From Pseudomonas sp. Ant30-3 (GTDB lineage: Bacteria > Pseudomonadota > Gammaproteobacteria > Pseudomonadales > Pseudomonadaceae), in contig NZ_JMCL01000082.1 in the NCBI RefSeq assembly GCF_000690905.1, positions 1 through 58,816 of the forward strand: DNA of 58,816 bases, given 5' to 3'. The position numbers and the translations under genes were made by a program. The notes under the pieces are model-generated. The model saw only the letters and a program-made list of their open reading frames with translations, was not told the origin of the DNA and did no database searches. Shown piece after piece: positions 1 to 8,459 of this stretch (its first letter is position 1; each line of letters starts with the position of its first letter).

Positions 1-2
1 TT

Positions 3-1205
3 TTCAGCCTCTCGCAAACCCTGCTCGATGAAGCTTCCCACCTGGCCACAGGCTTTGAAAATCTTGCAGGCGGGCGTGATCTGGACACTATCGGCGGCTA
101 CGTATTGGGCTTGCTGGCACTGACCTCGATCATCCTCATCGGTTTGGTCATGGTGCGCGAGACCAACCGCCAATTGCGTGAAACCGCCGAGAAGAACGAG
201 CGCAACCAGAACGCGATCATGCGCCTGCTGGATGAGATCGAAGACCTCGCCGACGGCGACCTGACGGTCACGGCCTCGGTGACCGAAGACTTCACCGGGA
301 CCATCGCCGACTCCATTAACTATTCCGTGGACCAACTGCGTGATTTGGTCGCGACGATCAACCTGACCGCCGGCCAGGTCGCCGCCGCCGTGCAGGAAAC
401 CCAGGCGACCGCCATGCACCTGGCGCAGGCCTCCGAGCATCAGGCGCAGCAAATCTCCGACGCCTCCACGGCGATCAACGACATGGTGCACTCCATCGAC
501 CAGGTCTCGGCGAACGCGGCCGAGTCTTCGGCGGTGGCCGAGCGTTCGGTGGAGATCGCCAACAAAGGCAACGAAGTGGTGCACAACACCATTCATGGCA
601 TGGACAACATTCGCGAACAGATTCAGGACACGGCCAAACGCATCAAGCGCCTCGGCGAGTCTTCGCAGGAAATCGGCGACATCGTCAGCCTGATCGATGA
701 CATTGCCGACCAGACCAACATCCTCGCCCTCAACGCCGCGATTCAGGCATCGATGGCCGGTGATGCCGGACGTGGTTTTGCCGTGGTCGCCGATGAAGTT
801 CAGCGCCTGGCCGAGCGCTCATCCGCCGCCACGCGGCAGATCGAAACGCTGGTGCGGGCGATTCAGACCGACACCAACGAAGCGGTTATTTCCATGGAGC
901 AGACCACCACCGAAGTGGTGCGCGGCGCGCGTCTGGCGCAGGATGCCGGGGTGGCCCTGGAAGAAATCGAAGGCGTGTCGAAAACCCTCGCGGCGTTGAT
1001 CCAGAGTATCTCCAACGCGGCGCAACAACAGACGTCGTCGGCCGGTCAGATTTCCCTGACGATGAATGTGATCCAGCAGATCACCACGCAGACTTCGTCG
1101 GGCTCAACCGCCACGGCTGACAGCATTGGTAATCTGGCGAAGATGGCCAGCGAGCTGCGGCGGTCGGTGTCCGGTTTCACTTTGCCGGTCGCGGATAAAA
1201 CGTGA
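3..1205 (+). CDS. pilJ: PilJ, type IV pilus methyl-accepting chemotaxis protein (C-terminal part, 5' end outside window)
   Basis: Transmembrane chemoreceptor of the Pil-Chp system that controls twitching motility and pilus-linked signalling; it feeds the ChpA kinase encoded next. The open frame runs in from the window edge, so only the last 400 residues are seen. They start at the end of the periplasmic region, then a transmembrane helix (about residues 32-54 of the visible part, LGLLALTSIILIGLVMV), a HAMP-like linker and the long signalling coiled coil. The receptor tip is visible as the stretch around DQTNILALNAAIQA, where PilJ-type Q/M substitutions replace the usual E/A of enteric receptors, followed by GRGFAVVADEVQRLAERS. 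An ATG or TTG start near 105 would lie inside the transmembrane helix and is not the real start. The neighbouring chpA and chpC support the assignment. Confidence 0.95.
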   Translation, partial: FSLSQTLLDEASHLATGFENLAGGRDLDTIGGYVLGLLALTSIILIGLVMVRETNRQLRETAEKNERNQNAIMRLLDEIEDLADGDLTVTASVTEDFTGTIADSINYSVDQLRDLVATINLTAGQVAAAVQETQATAMHLAQASEHQAQQISDASTAINDMVHSIDQVSANAAESSAVAERSVEIANKGNEVVHNTIHGMDNIREQIQDTAKRIKRLGESSQEIGDIVSLIDDIADQTNILALNAAIQASMAGDAGRGFAVVADEVQRLAERSSAATRQIETLVRAIQTDTNEAVISMEQTTTEVVRGARLAQDAGVALEEIEGVSKTLAALIQSISNAAQQQTSSAGQISLTMNVIQQITTQTSSGSTATADSIGNLAKMASELRRSVSGFTLPVADKT

Positions 1206-1206
1206 A

Positions 1207-1230
1207 GCGCCTGCAGGCGCATGTTTTTTC
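1207..1230 (+). terminator. Short GC palindrome plus T-run between pilJ and chpA (attenuator-like)
   Basis: A 14-base perfect palindrome (GCGCCTG/CAGGCGC) starts two bases after the pilJ stop codon and is followed by ATG and six T residues. The stem is only five pairs with a four-base loop, so it may be a weak intrinsic terminator that attenuates chpA relative to pilJ rather than a full stop. Confidence 0.35.
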
Positions 1231-1256
1231 GAATAGAGCAGTGATGTGGAGCAGTT

Positions 1257-4200
1257 ATGGGTGATCGGCACGACTATGTGGCCCTCGAGTGGGTCAAAGG
1301 CGAGATTGCCGAAACGCTGAAAGTCGCTCATCAAGCGATCGAGACGCTGCTGGATGACCCGCAGGCGACGCACGCACTGGATGAGTGTCTGGCGTGCGTC
1401 CATCAGGTCCACGGCGCTCTGCACATGGTCGAGTTTTACGGCGCGGCGCTGCTCGCCGAGGAAATGGAACACCTGACTCGCGCCCTGCTGGGCAATCGTG
1501 TCAGTCACCGCGACGAAGCCATCCACCTGCTGATGCAGGCTTTGGGGCAACTGCCGATTTACCTCGACCGTGTGCAAGGCGCACGGCGCGACTTGCCGCT
1601 GGTGGTGCTGCCACTGATCAATGATCTGCGCAGCGCCCGCGGCGACAGCTTGCTGTCGGAGACCAGCCTGTTCACACCACAATTGCCAGACGTGCCGCCC
1701 CTGGATGAAGAATCGCTGGCGCTGCTGGAGCCGGCGGATCTGCCGAGCGTGTTGCGCAAATTACGGCAGATGTTGCAGATGGCGCTCGTCGGATTACTCC
1801 GCGAACAGGATAGCGACACTAATCTCGGTTATTTAAGCAAAGTATTCTCACGCCTCGAAGCCCTGTGCGCCAACGCGCCATTGAGCCCGCTGTGGCAAGT
1901 GGCGTCGGCGCTGGTCGAAGGCATGCGCGGCGGCTCGATCGCCAACAGCCCGGCCTTGCGCAGCCTGTTCAAGGACGCCGACAAAGAACTCAAGCGCCTG
2001 CTCGAACAGGGCATGCGCGGCATCAATCAACCGGCACCGCCGGAGCTGCTCAAGAGCTTGCTGTTTTATATTGCCAAAGCCGAACACCCCACCGGGCAGA
2101 TGCTGACCATGAAAGATCGCTACGCACTGGACGATGCGCTGCCTGACAGCGCAATGGTCGATGAAGAACGCGCGCGGCTCGCCGGGCCCGACCGCGATGC
2201 CATGCGCTCGGTGCTCGCTGCCCTGTGCGAAGAATTGGTGCGGGTCAAGGAACGCCTCGACCTGTTCGTGCGCAGCGACCGTCAGCATGCGTCGGACCTC
2301 GACAGCCTGCTCGCTCCGCTGCGGCAGATCGCCGACACCCTGGCCGTGCTCGGTTTCGGCCAGCCACGCAAGGTCATCATCGATCAACTGGCCGTGGTCC
2401 TGAGCCTCGCCCAAGGCCAGCGCGAACCCAACGATGCGATCCTGATGGACGTCGCCGGAGCCTTGCTTTACGTCGAGGCGACGCTGTCCGGCATGGTCGG
2501 CACCGTCGAGCCGGAGAGCCAGGAAGAAAGCCGCCTGCCCACCACTGACCTGACGCAGATCCATCAGATTGTGATCAAGGAAGCGCGCATCTGTTTGCAG
2601 CAGGCCAAGGACATGATCGTCGAGTACATCGACGCCGACTGGGACCCGCAGCCACTGCAGCCATTGCCGGCGTTGCTCACGCAAGTGCGCGGCGCGCTGG
2701 CGATGATCCCGTTGAGCCGTGCGGCGAGCCTGATCGAGACCTGCAACCACTTCATCCGCGAGCATCTTCTGCTCGATCTCGATCAGCCCGGCTGGGAGCA
2801 ACTCGACAGCCTGGCAGACGCCATTTCCAGTCTCGAATATTACCTGGAGCGCCTCAGCGACGACCCCGAAGCCGCGGGTGATCACCTGCTCGATGTCGCC
2901 GAAAAAAGCCTGGCAGCGTTGGGCTATTTTCCCAGTGAACACAATGTGCCGGTGCTTGAGGATGTGCTCAGCCCGAGTGAAGCGCTGGTGATGCAAGACC
3001 AGCAGGAACTGGACGATCCCGAGGTTGTGCAGACCCTGGCGCAAGTGCTCGCCAGCCCCGTGTCGACGCTCAACCCGCCGGCGCTGAACACACCGGGCAG
3101 CCTGTTGCCGCCGCCAACGGACGAAGCGCCGGTGGATGAGGAGCTGCGCGAAGTCTTCCTCGAAGAAACCGACGAAGTGCTGGAGGCAATTCGTGAATAT
3201 CTGCCGCGTTGGGTCGCCAGCGTTGGCGACAAGCCTGCGCTGATCGAGTTGCGCCGAGCGTTCCATACGCTCAAGGGCAGCGGCCGAATGGTCCGGGCCC
3301 TGGTCCTCGGCGAGTTGGCCTGGGCCGTGGAAAACCTGCTCAATCGTGTGCTCGAAAACAGCGTCGCGCCTGAGCCCGCCGTGCAACAACTGCTGGCCGA
3401 TGTGCTTGATCGGCTGCCGCAACTGGTCGCGGATTTTGCCGCCAATGCTCAGCGCCAGCGCAACGATGTTGATCAGTTGGCCGCCCGCGCTCACGCGCTC
3501 GCCAAGGGGCATCAGCCACTGGCTGACGAGGACGTACAGGATGTCGCCGCCCTCGATCCGCTGCTGCTGGAGATCTTTCGCAACGAGGCCGAAACGCATT
3601 TGGCCAGCCTTAACCGTTTTCTCGATCAGGCCGCCGAGCATCTGCCGTTGCAGGCCAGTGACGAATTGCAACGCGCCTTGCACACGCTCAAGGGCAGTGC
3701 CTCGATGGCCGGTGTACTGCCGATTGCCGAGCTGGCTACACCGCTCGACCAATTGGCCCGAGAGTACAAGGCGCACCTGATTGCCCTTGACCTCGATGAG
3801 GTCGAATTGCTGCTGGAAGCCGAGGGCGTGTTCCGTGTCGGGCTGCGCCAGCTCAAGGTCGATCCGCTGGCCGAAATCCCCGGCGCGCCGTCGTTGATCG
3901 CGCGGACTCAGGCGCTGCTCGACGCACGCCTGGAAACACATCTGCGCGCGCCAAGCAGCGCGTTGCGGACCAAACGCGACCCGCAGTTGATCAACAATTT
4001 CCTGGCCCAGGGCATGGACATTCTGCTCGACGCCGAAAGCCTGTTGCAGCGCTGGCAGCAGCATCCCGGCGAGCGCCAGGAATTGAGCGCGTTGCTGGAC
4101 GAACTGACCACCCTCGGCGAAGGCGCGCACCTGGCGGATCTGCAGCCGGTGGACGAACTCTGTGAAGCCTTGCTCGACCTGTATGGCGCGGTCGAAGAAA

Positions 4201-7200
4201 GCAGCCTGGCGGTCAGCGAGCGGTTTTTCCATGAAGCTCAAAGCGCCCACGAGGCGCTGATCAACATGCTCGATCAGCTGGCCGCCGGCCAGGAAGTCAG
4301 CGCGCAACCGCAACGCACGCGAGCGCTGCGCGAACTGCTCGATGAGGGACTTGATCCCTCGGCGACGGGGCTAATTCGCAGCGACGGCAGCCGCACCCTG
4401 AGCATTCGCGAACTGGGCAGCGCCACCGCAGAACTCGCGCAGAGTGCTGTAGGAGCCGGCTTGCTGGCGATGGGCGATAACGATGACGCGTCTTCATTGG
4501 AAAAACATGGCGCCTACGAGACCATCGCCAGCAAGCCGGCTCCTACAGGGGGACGTGCAGTCGAGCTGGACGACGAGATCGTCTCGATCTTCCTCGAAGA
4601 GGCGGTAGATATTCTCGAAAGCGCTGGCCAGGCTTTGCAGCGCTGGCTCGGCGACCCGGACAATGCCGCGCCGCTGTTGTCGTTGCAGCGTGATTTGCAC
4701 ACCCTCAAGGGCGGTGCGCGAATGGCCGAGGTCGAGCCGGTCGGTGATCTCGCCCATGAGCTGGAAAGCCTTTACGAGGGACTCGTCGATCGCCGCTACA
4801 ACCACAGCGAAGCCTTGGCGCAACTGCTGCAACTCAGCCATGACCGGCTCGCGCAGCTGCTGGAACAGTTGCAGAACCACGCGCCTATGGCTGATCAGCA
4901 CGAGCTGATCGAGGCGATCCGCGAATTTCGTCAGGGCAACATCATCACCGCGGAAACTGCCGAGCCGGCCGGCACCGATGACTCGCCCGGGCACGACCCG
5001 GAGCTGCTCGAGATCTTCCTCGAGGAAGGTTTCGACATCATCGAAAACTCCGGCGCCGCACTGTTGCGCTGGCAGGCCGAACCGTCCAGTCGACAGGAAA
5101 TCGAAACCCTGCTGCGCGACCTGCATACCCTCAAGGGCGGCGCGCGGATGGTCGAAATCACGCCGATTGGCGACCTCGCGCACGAGCTGGAATTTCTCTA
5201 CGAAGGTTTGTCCGCCGGCAGCCTGCAACCGTCACCCGCGTTAATTGCGCTGTTGCAGAGCTGCCACGACCGACTCGCGCAAATGCTCGACGCCGTCCGC
5301 GCCGAGCAACCACCGCTGCCTGCGGATCAGTTGATCGAGGCGATCAGGAATTTCAGCCAGCGGGTTGAGCCGCAAATTGTCGCGCCGCTCGCAGCGGCGA
5401 AAGTGGAAACCCCTTCTCCATCAGCCGATGCCGGCGCGGACATGGTCAAGGTCTCCGCAGAACTGCTCGATGATCTGGTCAATCTCGCCGGGGAAACCTC
5501 GATCTTCCGTGGCCGCATCGAACAACAGGTCAACGATGCGCAAGTTGCCCTTAACGAAATGGAAACCACCATCGAACGCATGCGTGATCAGTTGCGCAGG
5601 CTCGACACGGAAACTCAAGGGCGCATTCTCAGCCGCCAGCACGCCGATGCCGAACGTTCGGGCTACGAGGAATTCGATCCGCTGGAAATGGACCGGCATT
5701 CGCAGTTGCAGCAATTGTCCCGCGCGTTGTTCGAATCCGCCTCTGACTTGCTCGACCTCAAGGAAACCTTAGACCGGCGCAATCAGGATGCGGAAAACCT
5801 GCTGCAACAGCAGGGCCGCATCAACACTGAGTTGCAGGAAGGCTTGATGCGCACGCGGATGGTGCCGTTCGAGCGGATGCTGCCGCGCTTAAAGCGCATC
5901 GTCCGCCAGGTCTCCAGCGAACTGGGCAAGGACGTGGCATTTGTCGTTGGCAACGCTGAAGGCGAGATGGACCGCAATGTGCTCGAGCGCATGGCCGCGC
6001 CGCTGGAACACATGCTGCGCAACGCCGTAGATCATGGTCTGGAAGCCGCCGATGTGCGGGTGGCGGCGGGGAAGCCGGCCCAGGGCCGGATCACCCTGGA
6101 CCTGTTGCGCGAAGGCGGCGACATCATTTTCGACATTCGTGACGATGGTGCCGGTGTGCCGCTGGATGCGGTGCGGCGCAAGGCGATCAAGCGGGGTTTG
6201 CTCGAGCCTGACAGCGACATAAGTGACCGCGACGTGCTGCAGTTCATCCTGCGGCCGGGCTTTTCCACCGCCGAAAAAATCACCCAGATTTCCGGTCGCG
6301 GCGTGGGAATGGACGTCGTCCACGAAGAGGTGCGGCAACTCGGCGGCAGCATGAGCATTGACTCGGTGCCGGGGCAGGGCGTGCACTTTCGCATCCGCCT
6401 GCCGTTTACCGTTTCAGTCAATCGCGCGTTGATGGTGCAATGCGCTGAGGATCAATACGCGATCCCGCTGAACACTATCGACGGTATCGTGCGGGTGCTG
6501 CCCAATGAACTGGAAGGGCATTACCGGCTCGATCCACCGACCTACCAATACGCCGGGCAGCACTATGAATTGTGTTATTTGGGTGAACTGCTGAAAACCA
6601 GTACGCGCCCGAAACTGTCAGGCCAGAGCCAGCCGTTGCCGGTGTTGCTGGTGCAGTGCAACGAGCGCCACATTGCCGTGCAGGTCGACGCGATGGCCGG
6701 CACCCGCGAGATTGTGGTGAAGAGTCTGGGCCCGCAGTTTGCGGCGGTGCAAGGTTTGTCCGGGGCGACGATCCTGGGCGATGGCCGGGTAGTGCTGATT
6801 CTCGACCTGCTGGCGCCGATTCGGGCGATGCAGGCGCGGCTGCCGCAACTGCCGCGGGCTCACAACGTCGAGGTCGAAGCGCACAAGCCATTGCTGGTGC
6901 TGGTGGTCGACGACTCGGTCACTGTACGCAAGGTTACCAGCCGTTTGCTTGAACGTCACGGCATGAACGTGCTGACCGCCAAGGACGGCGTTGACGCCAT
7001 GTTGGTGCTTGAAGAGCATCTGCCCGACCTGATGCTGCTGGACATCGAGATGCCGCGCATGGACGGTTTCGAGGTGGCCACGCAAGTGCGCGCCGACGAG
7101 CGCTTGCAGCATCTGCCGATCATCATGATCACTTCGCGCACTGGGCAGAAACACCGCGACCGTGCCATGGCCATCGGCGTCAACGATTACCTCGGCAAGC

Positions 7201-7259
7201 CGTATCAGGAATCGGTGCTGCTCGACAGCATCGCCTTGTGGAGCAAGTCCCATGCTTGA
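1257..7259 (+). CDS. chpA: ChpA, hybrid chemotaxis kinase/response regulator of the type IV pilus system
   Basis: CheA-type histidine kinase with many phosphotransfer modules, the central kinase of the Pil-Chp chemosensory pathway. 2000 residues: degenerate Hpt-like segments in the N-terminal ~600 residues, then four canonical Hpt motifs HTLKG at about residues 669, 807, 1147 and 1289, a dimerisation/P3 region (about 1400-1560), the HATPase with the N box HMLRNAVDHG (about 1584), the DDGAGV and GRGVGMDV glycine boxes, a CheW-like domain (about 1720-1860), and a C-terminal receiver with the DD pair, phospho-acceptor Asp in LLDIEMP (about 1928) and Lys in GKPYQ (about 1980). P. aeruginosa ChpA is larger (about 2470 residues), so several N-terminal modules differ or are absent. 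The ATG at 1257 follows TGGAG. Bases 4447-4548 are an in-frame REPIN that encodes a 34-residue linker before the third canonical Hpt. The stop overlaps chpC by 8 bases. Confidence 0.95.
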   Translation: MGDRHDYVALEWVKGEIAETLKVAHQAIETLLDDPQATHALDECLACVHQVHGALHMVEFYGAALLAEEMEHLTRALLGNRVSHRDEAIHLLMQALGQLPIYLDRVQGARRDLPLVVLPLINDLRSARGDSLLSETSLFTPQLPDVPPLDEESLALLEPADLPSVLRKLRQMLQMALVGLLREQDSDTNLGYLSKVFSRLEALCANAPLSPLWQVASALVEGMRGGSIANSPALRSLFKDADKELKRLLEQGMRGINQPAPPELLKSLLFYIAKAEHPTGQMLTMKDRYALDDALPDSAMVDEERARLAGPDRDAMRSVLAALCEELVRVKERLDLFVRSDRQHASDLDSLLAPLRQIADTLAVLGFGQPRKVIIDQLAVVLSLAQGQREPNDAILMDVAGALLYVEATLSGMVGTVEPESQEESRLPTTDLTQIHQIVIKEARICLQQAKDMIVEYIDADWDPQPLQPLPALLTQVRGALAMIPLSRAASLIETCNHFIREHLLLDLDQPGWEQLDSLADAISSLEYYLERLSDDPEAAGDHLLDVAEKSLAALGYFPSEHNVPVLEDVLSPSEALVMQDQQELDDPEVVQTLAQVLASPVSTLNPPALNTPGSLLPPPTDEAPVDEELREVFLEETDEVLEAIREYLPRWVASVGDKPALIELRRAFHTLKGSGRMVRALVLGELAWAVENLLNRVLENSVAPEPAVQQLLADVLDRLPQLVADFAANAQRQRNDVDQLAARAHALAKGHQPLADEDVQDVAALDPLLLEIFRNEAETHLASLNRFLDQAAEHLPLQASDELQRALHTLKGSASMAGVLPIAELATPLDQLAREYKAHLIALDLDEVELLLEAEGVFRVGLRQLKVDPLAEIPGAPSLIARTQALLDARLETHLRAPSSALRTKRDPQLINNFLAQGMDILLDAESLLQRWQQHPGERQELSALLDELTTLGEGAHLADLQPVDELCEALLDLYGAVEESSLAVSERFFHEAQSAHEALINMLDQLAAGQEVSAQPQRTRALRELLDEGLDPSATGLIRSDGSRTLSIRELGSATAELAQSAVGAGLLAMGDNDDASSLEKHGAYETIASKPAPTGGRAVELDDEIVSIFLEEAVDILESAGQALQRWLGDPDNAAPLLSLQRDLHTLKGGARMAEVEPVGDLAHELESLYEGLVDRRYNHSEALAQLLQLSHDRLAQLLEQLQNHAPMADQHELIEAIREFRQGNIITAETAEPAGTDDSPGHDPELLEIFLEEGFDIIENSGAALLRWQAEPSSRQEIETLLRDLHTLKGGARMVEITPIGDLAHELEFLYEGLSAGSLQPSPALIALLQSCHDRLAQMLDAVRAEQPPLPADQLIEAIRNFSQRVEPQIVAPLAAAKVETPSPSADAGADMVKVSAELLDDLVNLAGETSIFRGRIEQQVNDAQVALNEMETTIERMRDQLRRLDTETQGRILSRQHADAERSGYEEFDPLEMDRHSQLQQLSRALFESASDLLDLKETLDRRNQDAENLLQQQGRINTELQEGLMRTRMVPFERMLPRLKRIVRQVSSELGKDVAFVVGNAEGEMDRNVLERMAAPLEHMLRNAVDHGLEAADVRVAAGKPAQGRITLDLLREGGDIIFDIRDDGAGVPLDAVRRKAIKRGLLEPDSDISDRDVLQFILRPGFSTAEKITQISGRGVGMDVVHEEVRQLGGSMSIDSVPGQGVHFRIRLPFTVSVNRALMVQCAEDQYAIPLNTIDGIVRVLPNELEGHYRLDPPTYQYAGQHYELCYLGELLKTSTRPKLSGQSQPLPVLLVQCNERHIAVQVDAMAGTREIVVKSLGPQFAAVQGLSGATILGDGRVVLILDLLAPIRAMQARLPQLPRAHNVEVEAHKPLLVLVVDDSVTVRKVTSRLLERHGMNVLTAKDGVDAMLVLEEHLPDLMLLDIEMPRMDGFEVATQVRADERLQHLPIIMITSRTGQKHRDRAMAIGVNDYLGKPYQESVLLDSIALWSKSHA
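4447..4548. repeat. REPIN (GTAGGAGCCGGCTTGCTGGCGAT class) inside chpA coding sequence
   Basis: Two inverted REP arms (CTGTAGGAGCCGGCTTGC... and ...GCAAGCCGGCTCCTACAG) flank about 52 unique bases. The unit is 102 bases, exactly 34 codons, and leaves the chpA frame open. The same arm sequence occurs in intergenic copies at 28443, 30713, 34632 and 47957. Confidence 0.95.
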
Positions 7260-7707
7260 ACATCGCTCCAGCCAACTGACCGGATTGTTACTGCCCTTGG
7301 CGGACCGCAACCTGATCCTGCCCAACGTGGCCGTCGCCGAGTTGATCGACTATCAGCCTGCGGCGTTCGATCTCGATACGCCGCCGTGGTACCTGGGGCG
7401 GGTAACGTGGCGCAATCGGCAGATTCCGCTGCTGAGTTTCGAATCGGCATGCGGCAGCAGAATCGTTATCGGCGAACGCGCGCGGATCGTCATCCTCAAT
7501 GCCCTCGGCGGGCGCCCGGAACTGAAGTTCATCGCGTTGCTGGTGCAGGGCATTCCGCGGTCGTACAAGCTCGACAGCCAGTTGAGCTATGTGGATGTGC
7601 CGCTGTGTGCGCTGGAGCAGGCGGCGGTGCAGGTCGGCGAGCAGGTGGCCAAAGTCCCGGATTTGCTGGCGCTGGAGGCGTTGTTGGTGAGTGCGGGGTT
7701 GGTGTGA
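7252..7707 (+). CDS. chpC: ChpC, CheW-like protein of the Pil-Chp system
   Basis: Small CheW-domain protein (151 residues) expected to couple a receptor to ChpA, as an alternative adaptor to PilI. The sequence is one CheW fold: an N-terminal LTGLLLPLADRNLILPN strand, a WYLGRVTWRNRQIPLLSFE core and a C-terminal half with Ala/Val-rich strands. The start ATG at 7252 overlaps the end of chpA by 8 bases, indicating translational coupling. A longer open frame extends upstream into chpA but in another frame of that gene and is not used. It is the last gene of the visible chp cluster; the next 122 bases hold an inverted repeat and then an unrelated module. Assignment rests on fold and position. Confidence 0.9.
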   Translation: MLEHRSSQLTGLLLPLADRNLILPNVAVAELIDYQPAAFDLDTPPWYLGRVTWRNRQIPLLSFESACGSRIVIGERARIVILNALGGRPELKFIALLVQGIPRSYKLDSQLSYVDVPLCALEQAAVQVGEQVAKVPDLLALEALLVSAGLV

Positions 7708-7777
7708 TGGGCGCCGTTGCGCCTGATGTTCTCGCACAGTTAGTCGTGTCAGTGCTAATGCCCCCAGAGACTTGATA

Positions 7778-7815
7778 AGTCCTATAAAGGGACCTATCGT
7801 TCCCTTTTTGGGACT
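7778..7815. promoter_or_regulatory. Imperfect inverted repeat upstream of the wHTH-MNT gene (candidate autoregulatory operator)
   Basis: Arms of 15 bases (AGTCCTATAAAGGGA and TCCCTTTTTGGGACT) match at 13 of 15 positions around an 8-base spacer. The right arm ends just before the ribosome binding site TGGAAG of the gene starting at 7830. Its position and symmetry suit binding by the winged-helix domain encoded there, which is an inference. Confidence 0.5.
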
Positions 7816-7829
7816 GGAAGGGCTTGGCC

Positions 7830-8459
7830 ATGATCCATTACTCTCTGAGTGATGCTTTATTCACCACCACTCAGCAAAAGGTATTGGGGCTCTTGTTTGG
7901 GAAACCGGATCAAAGCTTCTATACCAACGAAATTGCGCGCTGGGCACAAGTGGGGAAGGGCAGTCTCATCAGAGAGCTTGATCGCCTGCAACGCTCAGGC
8001 GTCCTTGTCATTTCACGGGTAGGCAACCAGACACACTACCAAGTCAATGCTCACTGCCCGATTTACGCCGAACTCCTCAGTATCGTGCAAAAAACCGTAG
8101 GCATCGCCGAGCCTCTACGGCATGCGTTGCAGCCTTTCTCGGAGAAATTGAGCTGGGCGTTTGTCTACGGCTCGATCGCGAAAAGTCAGGCAAACGCATT
8201 CAGTGACATAGATCTCATGCTGATCGGCGATGGCCTGCACTACAGTGACGTGATGGAGCGGCTGATGCCTTTGGAAGAGCAGTTGAGCCGCACCCTGAAT
8301 CCGACGCTTTACACCCCTGATGACTGGATCGCAAAGCTGAAGGCTGAAAACAGTTTTGTCGTGCGAGTCGCTCAGCAGGAAAAAATCAATCTGATGGGTG
8401 AAAACCCTTTGGAGTCCAAGGATGGGCAGCAACGAGAATCTGGAAAATCTCTTACGTAG
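7830..8459 (+). CDS. Winged-helix plus MNT-type nucleotidyltransferase protein (antitoxin-like)
   Basis: A 209-residue two-domain protein. Residues 1-75 form a MarR/ArsR-like winged helix (FYTNEIARWAQVGKGSLIRELDRLQRSG, then a wing VISRVGNQTHY). Residues 105-190 form a minimal nucleotidyltransferase with the complete signature GS-X10-D-I-D (G114, S115, D126, D128). MNT proteins paired with HEPN proteins act as antitoxins, in studied cases by AMPylating the HEPN partner; that is family knowledge. The HEPN gene overlaps its last 38 bases. The ATG at 7830 sits nine bases after GGAAG; the in-frame TTG at 7824 is less well placed. Hand count of the first 120 bases gives about 46% GC, clearly below the neighbouring pilus and malonate genes, which suggests acquisition. 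An antibiotic nucleotidyltransferase role is unlikely because of the fused DNA-binding domain. Confidence 0.85.
   Translation: MIHYSLSDALFTTTQQKVLGLLFGKPDQSFYTNEIARWAQVGKGSLIRELDRLQRSGVLVISRVGNQTHYQVNAHCPIYAELLSIVQKTVGIAEPLRHALQPFSEKLSWAFVYGSIAKSQANAFSDIDLMLIGDGLHYSDVMERLMPLEEQLSRTLNPTLYTPDDWIAKLKAENSFVVRVAQQEKINLMGENPLESKDGQQRESGKSLT

Noticed and set aside
1848..4313. Very long open frame (about 820 codons) on the minus strand opposite chpA
   Set aside because: It mirrors the codon structure of chpA in a GC-rich genome, is rich in Gln/Arg without domain motifs and has no plausible ribosome site.
7830..8459. Aminoglycoside or lincosamide nucleotidyltransferase resistance gene
   Set aside because: The GS-X10-DxD motif is shared, but the N-terminal winged helix and the overlapping HEPN gene fit a toxin-antitoxin-like pair instead.
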